A stretch of DNA of 64,000 nucleotides, from positions 1-64,000 of the forward strand of contig NZ_JACXAG020000004.1 of assembly GCF_014773435.2 (NCBI RefSeq), written 5' to 3'. Position 1 is the stretch's first letter, and the number at the start of each line of letters is the position of its first letter. This document shows, piece by piece, positions 17,833 through 26,631 of the stretch. The notes beneath the pieces were generated by a model that worked only from the letters and a program-made list of their open reading frames with translations, was not told where the DNA came from and made no database searches. The position numbers and the translations under genes were made by a program. Source of the stretch: Polycladospora coralii. GTDB taxonomy: Bacteria; Bacillota; Bacilli; Thermoactinomycetales; Thermoactinomycetaceae.

Positions 17833-18729
17833 ATGCTAAATGAAAAGCAAGTTGTATTCCTCGGTGGAGATGCGAGGCAATTAGAAGTCATTAAAAGCTT
17901 TATTCAGCTCGGCGCGCATGTCACACTTATTGGGTTTGACAATTTACAAACACCCTTCAGTGGTGCGTCACAAAAAGACTTAACTGTAGAAGTGCTAGCT
18001 AAAGCAGATATTTTGATTTTGCCAATTGTAGGTACGGACGAAAAAGGACTTATTAATAGTGTTTTTACTTCTAAGACCCTTTTATTACTAGATGAGCATA
18101 TCTCGAGTCTACCAAACCATTGCATTGTCTTTGCGGGAATCGCGCGTTCTTACTTAAAAGAATTGTGTCTCAGACACGATGTCGCATTAATGGAATTGAT
18201 GGAGCGAGATGACGTAGCGATTTATAACTCGATTCCGACTGTTGAAGGTGCACTGATGATGGCGATCCAAAACACGGATTTTACCATCCATGGTTCGGTT
18301 TGTGCTGTACTCGGTCTAGGACGGGTAGGGCTTTCATTGGCGCGTACTTTAGATGCGATTGGCGCAAACGTAACAGTCGGTGTACGCAGTTCAGCCGACT
18401 ATGCTAGGGTATTTGAGATGGGACTCACCCCGTTTTATACAGAAGCCTTAAAGGAGCATCTTCAACATGCCAATTTGATCTTTAACACGATCCCAACAAA
18501 AATATTAGATGCTTCCGTTTTAGCACAAGTACCACAAGATGTTGTCATTATTGACTTAGCATCTAAACCTGGTGGAGTCGATTATACTTATACTGAAAAA
18601 AGAGGGATGAAGGCGATACTTGCTCCCAGCTTACCAGGAATTGTTGCCCCTAAAACAGCCGGGAAAATATTAGCCCGTATTATTACGCAACTGATGACAG
18701 AAGAACTCGCTAAGGAGGGGAATATGTAA
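17833..18729 (+). CDS. dpaA: Dipicolinate synthase subunit A
   Basis: Dipicolinate synthase oxidises a dihydrodipicolinate-pathway intermediate to dipicolinic acid in the mother cell for spore core dehydration. The 298-residue subunit A has an N-terminal DpaA domain (VVFLGGDARQLEVIKSF) and a C-terminal Rossmann NAD(P) domain with VLGLGRVGLSLARTLDAIGANVTVG split near residue 158. The ATG follows GAGGGGAG. Its stop overlaps the dpaB start by one base. Confidence 0.96.
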   Translation: MLNEKQVVFLGGDARQLEVIKSFIQLGAHVTLIGFDNLQTPFSGASQKDLTVEVLAKADILILPIVGTDEKGLINSVFTSKTLLLLDEHISSLPNHCIVFAGIARSYLKELCLRHDVALMELMERDDVAIYNSIPTVEGALMMAIQNTDFTIHGSVCAVLGLGRVGLSLARTLDAIGANVTVGVRSSADYARVFEMGLTPFYTEALKEHLQHANLIFNTIPTKILDASVLAQVPQDVVIIDLASKPGGVDYTYTEKRGMKAILAPSLPGIVAPKTAGKILARIITQLMTEELAKEGNM

Positions 18730-19331
18730 TGAATTTTGAGGGGTTCACCATTGGTTTTGGTATGACGGGTTCGCATTGTACACATGATGAAGTGCTACCG
18801 CAAATGAAACGTTTAGTTAACTTAGGTGCACGTGTCATTCCTATCATTTCACATACGGTTGCGACTGTAGATAGTCGCTTTGGTACGGCGGAAGATTGGT
18901 TTGAGCAGATTTCAGATATTACAGGGGAAAAAGTGCTAACTACGATACCAGAAACAGAACCACTAGGACCGTCCAAACTGCTCGATTGTTATGTTATTGC
19001 ACCGCTCACCGGTAATTCACTGGCTCGGCTCGCCAATGCACTGACAGATGGCCCTATCTTAATGGCAGCGAAGGCCCAGATGCGGACACATCGACCCGTT
19101 GTCTTAGCCATCTCTACGAATGATGCTTTAGGATTTAATAGTGCCAATCTTGCTACTTTATTAATGGCTAAAGATATTTATTTTGTTCCATTTGGGCAAG
19201 ACGCGCCAGAAAAGAAGCCTAAATCAATGGTTGCGAGGATGGAGCTTATCCCAGAAACATGTATGATGGCAATAGAAAATCGACAAATTCAACCATTAAT
19301 AGTTGAAAAATACCGTGACTTGACATCATAA
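18729..19331 (+). CDS. dpaB: Dipicolinate synthase subunit B (flavoprotein)
   Basis: A 200-residue flavoprotein-family subunit. The start GFTIGFGMTGSHCTHDEVLPQ and the central YVIAPLTGNSLARLANALTD are typical of SpoVFB. It pairs with DpaA, with start and stop overlapping by one base (TAATG), indicating coupled translation. A structured gap of 135 nt follows before asd. Confidence 0.96.
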   Translation: MNFEGFTIGFGMTGSHCTHDEVLPQMKRLVNLGARVIPIISHTVATVDSRFGTAEDWFEQISDITGEKVLTTIPETEPLGPSKLLDCYVIAPLTGNSLARLANALTDGPILMAAKAQMRTHRPVVLAISTNDALGFNSANLATLLMAKDIYFVPFGQDAPEKKPKSMVARMELIPETCMMAIENRQIQPLIVEKYRDLTS

Positions 19332-19370
19332 TGAGAGTAGATCTTTCTGAGATTAAATAAGAAATGTACC

Positions 19371-19426
19371 GTCCCTCTTGGTAAAGTAGTATCGACCAGA
19401 TAGATCTAAATAGATTCAAGAGGGAC
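19371..19426 (+). promoter_or_regulatory. Long-range stem in the asd leader
   Basis: GTCCCTCTTG pairs perfectly (10 bp) with CAAGAGGGAC across a 36-nt loop. Inside it, TTGGT can instead pair with ACCA(G), overlapping the first arm, so two mutually exclusive structures are possible. No T-run follows. It may be a regulatory switch ahead of the aspartate-family genes; this is inference. Confidence 0.4.
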
Positions 19427-19466
19427 AGATCAAATAGCAAAAGTGTATGGAAGGAGATCATATATA

Positions 19467-20501
19467 ATGGATGTCGGTTATCGTGTAGCGGTGGTAGGTG
19501 CGACAGGAGCAGTCGGTCAGCAAATGCTTAAATTCTTGGAGGAACGTGAATTTCCTGTGCGCGAAATCATTCCCCTATCTTCAGCACGTTCTGCTGGAAA
19601 TCAGATTACTTTTATGGGGAAACAAGTCGAAATTCAAGAAGCAAAACCAGAATCATTTACAGGAGTGGATATTGCTTTATTTAGTGCAGGTGGAAATATT
19701 AGTAAGCAATTAGCACCAGAAGCAGTGAAACGGGGTGCGGTTGTGATCGATAATACGAGTGCCTACCGTATGGATACGAATGTTCCACTCGTTGTACCTG
19801 AAGTAAATCCAGATGCCATTCGTAGACATAATGGGATCATTGCGAATCCGAACTGCTCTACGATTCAAATGGTGGCAGCTTTAAAACCGCTCGTCGACAA
19901 ATACGGTCTTGAACGCATTATTGTTTCTACCTATCAAGCCGTTTCTGGTGCTGGGATGGAAGCCATGCAAGAACTGGAAGCACAATCTGAGGCTTGGGTT
20001 CGCGGTGATGACGTGCAAGCGCAATACCTACCTGTTGGTAAAGCGGAAAAGCATTATCAGATGGCTTTCAATGTAATACCTCAAGTCGATATGGGGCAAG
20101 AAAATAACTTCACTTTTGAAGAAATGAAGATGATTCAAGAAACGAAGAAAATCTTAGAAGACGAGTCTATCCGAGTGGCGGCAACTTGTGTGCGTGTGCC
20201 AGTAATGCGTGGTCATAGTGAATCGGTATATGTGGAATTGAAAAGTGATTATGATTTAGCAGAGGTTCGTAGCTTATTGCAGCAAACTGATGGTATCATT
20301 GTACAAGATAATATTATAGAGCAAGAGTATCCGATGCCGCTTGATGCTACCGATCGGACAGAAGTGTTTGTAGGGCGCTTGCGTCGTGATTTAGACTATC
20401 CACGCGGATTACATCTATGGGTGGTATCAGACAACTTATTAAAAGGTGCGGCAACGAACTCCATTCAAATAGCTGAAACATTAGTTTCACAAGGTTTATA
20501 G
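19467..20501 (+). CDS. asd: Aspartate-semialdehyde dehydrogenase
   Basis: Converts aspartyl phosphate to aspartate semialdehyde for lysine, diaminopimelate and dipicolinate synthesis. 344 residues: NADP motif VVGATGAVGQQML at the N-terminus, catalytic Cys in NPNCSTIQ near residue 129, and the catalytic His in VPVMRGHSE near residue 252. ATG 19467 has AAGGAGAT upstream; an earlier in-frame ATG at 19443 would include that site. It forms a cluster with dapG and dapA. Confidence 0.97.
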   Translation: MDVGYRVAVVGATGAVGQQMLKFLEEREFPVREIIPLSSARSAGNQITFMGKQVEIQEAKPESFTGVDIALFSAGGNISKQLAPEAVKRGAVVIDNTSAYRMDTNVPLVVPEVNPDAIRRHNGIIANPNCSTIQMVAALKPLVDKYGLERIIVSTYQAVSGAGMEAMQELEAQSEAWVRGDDVQAQYLPVGKAEKHYQMAFNVIPQVDMGQENNFTFEEMKMIQETKKILEDESIRVAATCVRVPVMRGHSESVYVELKSDYDLAEVRSLLQQTDGIIVQDNIIEQEYPMPLDATDRTEVFVGRLRRDLDYPRGLHLWVVSDNLLKGAATNSIQIAETLVSQGL

Positions 20502-20515
20502 AGAAGGGATTATAT

Positions 20516-21748
20516 ATGAAAATAAGAGTACAAAAATTTGGTGGGACTTCAGTAGCAACACCAGAGCTTAGAGCGCGTGTTGTCCATCATATTCGTAAAG
20601 CATTGGCTGAAGATTATCAAGTGGTAGTTGTTGTATCAGCGATGGGGAGAAAAGGTGAACCGTACGCTACAGACACACTCCTAGGTTTGTCAGAAGCGTA
20701 TAGCCAAAGTTTAGGGAGCAGAGAAAAAGATCTCCTGATGAGTTGCGGTGAAATTATTTCAGCAACGACTTTGTCCAGTATTCTCTCCCATCATGAAATA
20801 AAAAATACGGTTCTAACTGGTGGACAAGCGGGAATTATAACCAATAACCAGCATGCTAATGCGCAAATCATTACGATTAATCCGAAACGCGTACAAACAG
20901 AACTAGAGCATGGGCGTGTGGTGATTGTCACCGGATTCCAAGGGCAAACGACAGATGGAGAAGTGACTACCTTAGGTAGGGGTGGGAGTGATACTTCTGC
21001 TACAGCTCTTGGTGTAGCCTTAAATGCTGATTGCGTAGATATCTTTACGGATGTCGAAGGGATTATGACGGCTGATCCGCGTATTGTAGAAGATGCGGCT
21101 CCACTTGCTACCGTCACCTACACGGAGATGTGTAATCTAGCTTTCCAAGGAGCAAAAGTGATTCACCCACGAGCGGTAGAAATTGCCATGCAAACCAATG
21201 TTCCAATCCGCGTCAGATCTACGCTTTCGGATGACCTAGGGACGCTCGTAACCAATATGGGTGAAACCGATCGGTTGGCAGGAGAGGTAAAAGATTTACC
21301 CATTATCGGGATTACACAGATGCCAAATGTGACACAAATCAAAATACCAGTAAGACAAGGACATTTTGACTCACAGCTACTGGTATTTAAAGCGATGGCA
21401 GAACACGGGATCAGTGTCGATTTTATTAATGTCAATCCGAGTGAGATTGCATATACTGTGAATGACCATGCGGGAGAACAGGCCAAACAAATTTTACTAG
21501 ATTTAAATCTTGAACCAGAGCTTTTGCCTAATTGTGCTAAAGTGTCCACAGTAGGTGCGGGCATTGCTGGTGTGCCAGGTGTCATGGCTAAAATCACAGA
21601 AGCGCTAACAGAAGAAGATATACAGCTTTTACAATCAGCAGACTCACATACTACGATTTGGGTACTCGTGAAAGGTGAAGACATGATTAAAGCTGTACGT
21701 GCTTTACATCAAAAGTTTGATTTGCATCAATTAAGCTATCATATATAG
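20516..21748 (+). CDS. dapG: Aspartate kinase (DapG type)
   Basis: Phosphorylates aspartate, the first step of the pathway. 410 residues: the kinase domain starts with VQKFGGTSVATPE and has TLGRGGSDTSATALG near residue 160. Two ACT domains fill the C-terminus (about 265-405). In B. subtilis DapG is the diaminopimelate-sensitive isozyme tied to sporulation; the same control is inferred from the position next to dpaAB, asd and dapA. Confidence 0.95.
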   Translation: MKIRVQKFGGTSVATPELRARVVHHIRKALAEDYQVVVVVSAMGRKGEPYATDTLLGLSEAYSQSLGSREKDLLMSCGEIISATTLSSILSHHEIKNTVLTGGQAGIITNNQHANAQIITINPKRVQTELEHGRVVIVTGFQGQTTDGEVTTLGRGGSDTSATALGVALNADCVDIFTDVEGIMTADPRIVEDAAPLATVTYTEMCNLAFQGAKVIHPRAVEIAMQTNVPIRVRSTLSDDLGTLVTNMGETDRLAGEVKDLPIIGITQMPNVTQIKIPVRQGHFDSQLLVFKAMAEHGISVDFINVNPSEIAYTVNDHAGEQAKQILLDLNLEPELLPNCAKVSTVGAGIAGVPGVMAKITEALTEEDIQLLQSADSHTTIWVLVKGEDMIKAVRALHQKFDLHQLSYHI

Positions 21749-21765
21749 AATTAGGAGGATTAGAC

Positions 21766-22638
21766 ATGCAGTTTGGACGTTTAGCTACCGCATTATATAC
21801 ACCATTTACAAAGTCACTAGATATTGATTGGAACAGCTTAGAACGAACGATCGAGCATCTTATCCAAACTGGAACAGATACCATTGTTGTATCAGGGACA
21901 ACAGCTGAATCACCAACGCTTTCTCTAGAAGAAAAGCTAAAGTTATTTCAATTCGTCGTCAAACAAGCACAAGATCGTGTGCAAGTGATTGCCGGCACAG
22001 GAAGTAATGATACCGCACAGACGATTGAAGTAACCAAGTTAGCAGCTGAAACAAGTGTAGATGGTATCATGCTCGTAACGCCCTATTACAATAAGCCATC
22101 TCAAGCTGCACTTTATCAACACTTTAAAAGTATTGCAACGCATACCACGCTACCGATTATGATTTATAATGTGCCCGGGCGAACAGCTGTAAATATGACG
22201 GCTACTACGATGGTTCAAATTGCACAGATTGAAAACGTCGTTGCGATCAAAGAAGCGAGTGGTGATATTGAGCAAATCACCCAACTCATTAAAGAACTTC
22301 CATCTTCTGTAGTGGTTTACTCAGGTGATGATGCTGTAACCTTACCGATCTTATCACTAGGTGGTGTAGGAGTCGTCAGTGTAGCCAGTCATTTGGTTGG
22401 AAGTGAAATTAAAGAGATGATTGATGCTTTTATAACAGGAGACGTAAATAAAGCGAAGACCATTAACCAAAAACTATTCCCTGTTTTTACCGGTTTATTT
22501 ATGACATCAAGCCCTGTTCCACTGAAATATGCCATGTCAGAGCAGGGTTTTTGTGAACCCTATGTTCGCCCACCATTAGTGGAAATGTCAGAATCAGAAA
22601 AGAAAAGTGCAACTGAGTGGTTAGGAACCTTAGTGTAA
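21766..22638 (+). CDS. dapA: 4-hydroxy-tetrahydrodipicolinate synthase
   Basis: A TIM-barrel aldolase of 290 residues condensing pyruvate with aspartate semialdehyde. Family residues are visible: GTTAESPTL near residue 44, IYNVPGRT with the catalytic Tyr near 133, and the Schiff-base Lys in VAIKEASGD near 161. The RBS is AGGAGG. It is last in the asd-dapG-dapA unit; a terminator follows. Confidence 0.97.
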   Translation: MQFGRLATALYTPFTKSLDIDWNSLERTIEHLIQTGTDTIVVSGTTAESPTLSLEEKLKLFQFVVKQAQDRVQVIAGTGSNDTAQTIEVTKLAAETSVDGIMLVTPYYNKPSQAALYQHFKSIATHTTLPIMIYNVPGRTAVNMTATTMVQIAQIENVVAIKEASGDIEQITQLIKELPSSVVVYSGDDAVTLPILSLGGVGVVSVASHLVGSEIKEMIDAFITGDVNKAKTINQKLFPVFTGLFMTSSPVPLKYAMSEQGFCEPYVRPPLVEMSESEKKSATEWLGTLV

Positions 22639-22640
22639 AG

Positions 22641-22674
22641 AAAATGCCGATCTGATCAGAGATCGGCATTTTTG
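22641..22674. terminator. Terminator after dapA
   Basis: AAAATGCCGATCT pairs with AGATCGGCATTTT around GATCAG; T-run on both strands. Confidence 0.92.
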
Positions 22675-22830
22675 TATACATGATGTCGCTTTGTATCATA
22701 TTAAGGTTATGATGGCATTTAGGATGCGAATGTAATATTTGGTTGCAATGCAAAATGAGATTGGTATATAATGTGTTCAAGAGATTTGTGCGGTTTAGGG
22801 TGAAACAATGAAATAATGGAGGTAAAGTAC

Positions 22831-24501
22831 TTGTTAAAAGACCAACGAGACAAATTACAAATTTTTGCTCTCGGTGGGTTGGATGAAATCGGCAAGAATA
22901 TGTATGTCGTACAATATGGAAACGATATTGTCGTAATTGATTCGGGTTTAATGTTTCCAGAAGTTGACATGCTAGGGATTGATATTGTCATTCCCGACGT
23001 TTCTTATTTAGTAGAGCATCAGAGTAAAGTGCGTGGCATTATCATTACACATGGTCATGAAGATCATATTGGTGCGTTACCTTATATCTTAAGACGAATT
23101 AACGTTCCGATTTATGCAACTCAGTTGACGATGGGACTTGTTGAACACAAGCTAAGAGAAGCGCACATCCTCAATGACGTTAAGCGAACTGTGATTCATA
23201 AGCGATCTCAGATTACGCTAGGCGCATTAAAGGCGACTTTTTTCCGAACCAATCATAGTATTCCGGATGCAGTAGGTGTTTGTATTGATACACCAGAAGG
23301 CGCTGTCGTACATACGGGTGATTTCAAATTTGATATGACCCCAGTGAACGAAGAAACTGCTGATATGCATCGGATGGCGGAAATTGGTAGAAAAGGTGTG
23401 TTATGCCTCTTATCTGATTCAACGAATGCTGAAAGACCCGGTTTTACAGGCTCAGAAAAATCTGTAGGTGAGTCACTCATTGAAGTGTTCCGTCAATCCA
23501 AACAGCGCGTGATTGTGGCGACTTTTGCCTCAAATATTCATCGTGTACAGCAAGTGGTAGATGCCAGTGTACGGTATGGACGCAAGTTAGCTGTTGTGGG
23601 ACGTAGCATGATCAATGTCGTGAATATCGCTTCTGAATTAGGTTACTTAAAAGTGCCGGATGATTTGATCATTGAATTAGATGATATTAATCGTTTGCCT
23701 GCACATAAAGTAGCAATCATTTCTACCGGTAGTCAAGGGGAGCCGATGTCAGCACTGACACGAATGGCGAATGCTTCACACCGCAAGGTTGAGATATTGC
23801 CAGGTGATACGGTTGTGATTGCAGCAACCCCGATTCCAGGAAATGAAAAAGCCATCGGTCGGACGGTCGATCAACTGTTTCGTATTGGAGCAAACGTTGT
23901 ATACAGTGCCAATGCCCATGTCCACGTTTCTGGACATGGTTCACAAGAAGATTTAAAACTGATGCTAAACTTAATGAAACCTAAATATTTTATGCCGATA
24001 CATGGTGAGTATCGTATGTTACGTGCTCACGCCCAACTTGCCGAATCAGTAGGTGTCCGCCCAGAAAACATCTTTATCTGTGATAATGGTGATACTGTGG
24101 AAATTTTTGGTGGAAGAGCCAGATACGGACCTAAGCATTACACAGGGAAAGTGCTTATTGACGGTTTAGGTGTTGGAGATGTAGGAAATATTGTTTTAAG
24201 AGACCGCAAACTCCTCTCGCAAGATGGAATTTTAGTTGTTGTTGTCACCCTAAGTAAAGCTAACGGAACCATCCTTTCCGGCCCAGACATTATATCTCGA
24301 GGGTTTGTCTATGTCAGAGAGTCAGAGAAATTACTTGAAGATGCAAATAAAGTTGTCAGCCTGACAATGGAAAAATGCATGAAAGATCAAGTAAATGAAT
24401 GGGCTTCATACAAAACAAATATTCGTGATGCATTAAGCAAATTTTTATTTGAAAAAACACGTCGACGTCCTATGATATTACCAATTATCATGGAAGTATA
24501 A
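22831..24501 (+). CDS. rnjB: Ribonuclease J (RnjB type)
   Basis: A metallo-beta-lactamase / beta-CASP ribonuclease acting in mRNA decay and rRNA processing. Motifs: HGHEDHIGALPY near residues 74-85, FRTNHSIPDA near 140, HTGDFKFD near 163, and a beta-CASP domain. TTG 22831 is chosen, preceded by GGAGGT at 7 nt, giving 556 residues. An in-frame ATG at 22816 contains that site. Its position after dapA matches B. subtilis rnjB. The next conserved neighbour, tepA, is displaced by about 11.6 kb. Confidence 0.93.
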   Translation: MLKDQRDKLQIFALGGLDEIGKNMYVVQYGNDIVVIDSGLMFPEVDMLGIDIVIPDVSYLVEHQSKVRGIIITHGHEDHIGALPYILRRINVPIYATQLTMGLVEHKLREAHILNDVKRTVIHKRSQITLGALKATFFRTNHSIPDAVGVCIDTPEGAVVHTGDFKFDMTPVNEETADMHRMAEIGRKGVLCLLSDSTNAERPGFTGSEKSVGESLIEVFRQSKQRVIVATFASNIHRVQQVVDASVRYGRKLAVVGRSMINVVNIASELGYLKVPDDLIIELDDINRLPAHKVAIISTGSQGEPMSALTRMANASHRKVEILPGDTVVIAATPIPGNEKAIGRTVDQLFRIGANVVYSANAHVHVSGHGSQEDLKLMLNLMKPKYFMPIHGEYRMLRAHAQLAESVGVRPENIFICDNGDTVEIFGGRARYGPKHYTGKVLIDGLGVGDVGNIVLRDRKLLSQDGILVVVVTLSKANGTILSGPDIISRGFVYVRESEKLLEDANKVVSLTMEKCMKDQVNEWASYKTNIRDALSKFLFEKTRRRPMILPIIMEV

Positions 24502-24506
24502 CCGAG

Positions 24507-24540
24507 AGCTACAACCTCATCACTTGGGGTTGTAGCTTTT
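24507..24540 (+). terminator. Terminator after rnjB
   Basis: AGCTACAACC and GGTTGTAGCT form a perfect 10-bp stem followed by TTTT. Confidence 0.88.
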
Positions 24541-24589
24541 GCGTATATAGATAGAGAAGCTAGTCTTCAATCTTTCAGAATGATAACAT

Positions 24590-24618
24590 TTGACAAAATA
24601 ATAGATGTAGATTACGAT
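24590..24618 (+). promoter_or_regulatory. Candidate promoter of cas6
   Basis: TTGACA and TACGAT are separated by 17 bp; the -35 box is consensus and the -10 box partial. It lies 36 nt before the cas6 start. Confidence 0.6.
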
Positions 24619-24653
24619 CAGTTTCATAATCACGAGATTTGAAAGGAGCACCC

Positions 24654-25394
24654 ATGCGCTTACATCTCCACTTCCGACTCGAGTCACCACTGGTATTGCC
24701 ACTCAATTATCAACAAGTTATCCAAGGATTCATCTATCATCAAATTCAAGATCGGACCTATGCACAGTTCCTACATAACAAAGGCTATACCTATGAAAAT
24801 CGACAATTTCGCTTATTTACATTTAGCCGTTTACTTGGGCAAGCTACTGTTCAATTACATACCAAAACGATTACCTTTAAAAATGAAGTTCATCTACAGA
24901 TCAGCTCTTGCTTACCTAAGTTTGTCCAAGAACTAGGGCAAAGTTTTCTCTTACAATCGTCCGTACAACTAAACGGACATCCACTTATAATAGAAGAAAT
25001 GCGCTACCAGACACAGACTGTCACGGAATCACCATGTACCATCGAAATGCTTTCCCCTATCACGGTGCATCGGACCGATAAAGCCAGCGATGGACGAAAG
25101 GTGACCAAATATTTTTCACCTCGTGATCCTGCCTTTGAACCGCTCATCAATGAAAACCTATCCAATAAATACGCTGCTTACTATGGTAAACAGATGCCAA
25201 GTACGATTCATATCAAACCCCTCCAACTTGGAAAGCGCGATAAAGTGATTACGCGCTTTAAAGGCTTTATCATTGAAGGATGGAATGGTACCTACCAGCT
25301 GCAAGGTGATCCCGAAATACTAACCTTTGCCAGTGCAGTTGGACTAGGTGCACGAAATTCACAAGGATTTGGACTACCAGAAGTAAGAAATTGA
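24654..25394 (+). CDS. cas6: CRISPR-associated endoribonuclease Cas6
   Basis: Cas6 cuts CRISPR precursor transcripts within repeats to give crRNAs with an 8-nt 5' tag. The 246 residues show a double-ferredoxin-like layout. The N-terminal region has a candidate catalytic His in FLHNKGY (His41) followed by LFTFSRLLG. The C-terminal glycine-rich loop is SAVGLGARNSQGFGLPEV. ATG 24654 has AAAGGAG upstream. It stands alone: no cas1-5, cas7, cas8, cas10 or csm/cmr genes are in the window. The first array leader begins a few bases after its stop. Confidence 0.93.
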   Translation: MRLHLHFRLESPLVLPLNYQQVIQGFIYHQIQDRTYAQFLHNKGYTYENRQFRLFTFSRLLGQATVQLHTKTITFKNEVHLQISSCLPKFVQELGQSFLLQSSVQLNGHPLIIEEMRYQTQTVTESPCTIEMLSPITVHRTDKASDGRKVTKYFSPRDPAFEPLINENLSNKYAAYYGKQMPSTIHIKPLQLGKRDKVITRFKGFIIEGWNGTYQLQGDPEILTFASAVGLGARNSQGFGLPEVRN

Positions 25395-25398
25395 GCTG

Positions 25399-25542
25399 TC
25401 GTCGATCTCCAATAGCGTAGTAAACCCCGGAGATCGAACCTCCCTGTCTACCTGCCTTCTGGAAAAATACCTCGGAATAAGATAGACGATTCATTTACTT
25501 TGCTCTATACTGAAAAAGAGGCGCTTTTCAGCACCTTTTGGG
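25399..25542 (+). promoter_or_regulatory. CRISPR leader 1
   Basis: This AT-rich leader precedes array 1 and is homologous to leader 2 at 29690-29831. Shared blocks are TAGCGTAGTAAACCCCGG, a TTCT.GGAAAATACC block, and a promoter-like pair TAGACG (25483) and TATACT (25506) spaced 17 bp. Near its start an inverted repeat TCGATCTCC...GGAGATCGA brackets the first block. The expected start site is about 25 nt before the first repeat. Confidence 0.8.
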
Positions 25543-25840
25543 GTTTAGATCGTACCTATAAGGATTTGAAACTGGACATAATCCCTTGTGATCTTGAATC
25601 CTTTTGTAAGTTTAGATCGTACCTATAAGGATTTGAAACACTTCACGGTAACGCTCAATCTTTTTCGTTAAGTTCGGTTTAGATCGTACCTATAATGATT
25701 TGAAACCCAATTTGATTAATCTGCTCTTGCATGAATTGGCGTAGTTTTGATCGTACCTATAAGGATTTGAAACGCTTGTTGGGCTTCCTCATACTGTTGG
25801 AGGATCATTGGTCTTGATCGTACCTATAAGGATTTGAAAC
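25543..25840 (+). CRISPR. CRISPR array 1: 5 repeats, 4 spacers
   Basis: Repeats of 30 nt start at 25543, 25610, 25677, 25744 and 25811; all four spacers are 37 nt. The repeat begins GTTTTGATCG, continues TACCTATAAGG and ends ATTTGAAAC, the 3' end giving a TTTGAAAC-type crRNA tag. The first three repeats carry T5->A (GTTTAGATCG), the third also has AATGA for AAGGA, and the fifth has T3->C. Leader position and repeat end both indicate plus-strand transcription. The repeat style suits type I-B or III systems. Confidence 0.97.
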
Positions 25841-25956
25841 ACTTGTTGCTGTATATTGCAAAAATAAAAGTGCACAGTTCAGCAACCGAAAAGTGCACAT
25901 CTATTTTCATAAAATTTCGTAGTAAAACGCCTTGCCAAACGCAAAGGAGAGAATCT

Positions 25957-26496
25957 ATGCCCATTGAATATGAAGCTAAAGTTATTGAAATAAACCCACA
26001 AGAGATGGAGAAAAAAATTCTTGCGTGTGGAGGCGAAAAGTTAAAAGCGGCAAAGATGAGGCGGTATGTTTACGATTTGGAATCAAATAACCAAACTCGG
26101 AAATGGTTGCGACTTCGGGATACAGGAACAGAAGTGACACTCACGGTTAAAGAGATTAGACACGATGGAATTGATGGAACAGAGGAAAACGAAATCATGG
26201 TTCCCAGCTTTGAGGACACACATCAAATCCTGTTGAAAATGAATCATACGCCTAAAGGCTATCAGGAGAATTATCGTACCAGCTTTGTACTGGAAAATGC
26301 CCGCTTAGAAATTGATCACTGGCCCCAAATCCCACCATACTTAGAAATTGAAGCGGATAGCCGTGAGCTGGTGATTAAAACTGCATCGAAACTCGGATTT
26401 ACTGAGGAAAATTTGACAGGAGAAAACACGACAAAGATTTATGCGCACTATGGTATAGATATTCATAGTATTACAAATTTAAAATTTGAGGAATAA
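25957..26496 (+). CDS. CYTH-domain protein (class IV adenylate cyclase/triphosphatase family)
   Basis: A 179-residue CYTH protein. The ExExK signature is present as EYEAK at residues 4-8. Further tunnel residues follow the family: WLRLRDTG, VTLTVKE, ENYRTSFVLENARLEIDHWPQIPPYLEIEA. CYTH enzymes bind triphosphates with metal ions and act as adenylate cyclases, thiamine triphosphatases or tripolyphosphatases; the activity here cannot be told. ATG 25957 has AAAGGAGAG upstream. It lies between the two CRISPR arrays, 116 nt after array 1. Confidence 0.82.
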   Translation: MPIEYEAKVIEINPQEMEKKILACGGEKLKAAKMRRYVYDLESNNQTRKWLRLRDTGTEVTLTVKEIRHDGIDGTEENEIMVPSFEDTHQILLKMNHTPKGYQENYRTSFVLENARLEIDHWPQIPPYLEIEADSRELVIKTASKLGFTEENLTGENTTKIYAHYGIDIHSITNLKFEE

Positions 26497-26574
26497 GTGG
26501 GTATTTGCCGGGTGGATTACAGTCTGCACATAGCATCTGTTTGGAGTAGATGGATTGTAAAGTGGTAAGCGATC

Positions 26575-26619
26575 AAAAGCACCGATGAAGCTAAAATGTA
26601 TGGCTGCTTCGGTGCTTTG
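26575..26619. terminator. Bidirectional terminator between CYTH and HTH-TPR genes
   Basis: AAAGCACCGATGAAGC and GCTGCTTCGGTGCTTT pair with three mismatches; it lies between converging genes. Confidence 0.72.
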
Positions 26620-26631
26620 TTATGTATATAA

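Noticed and set aside
21163-21684. 173-codon minus-strand open frame inside dapG
   Set aside because: Shadow frame opposite a well-supported aspartate kinase.
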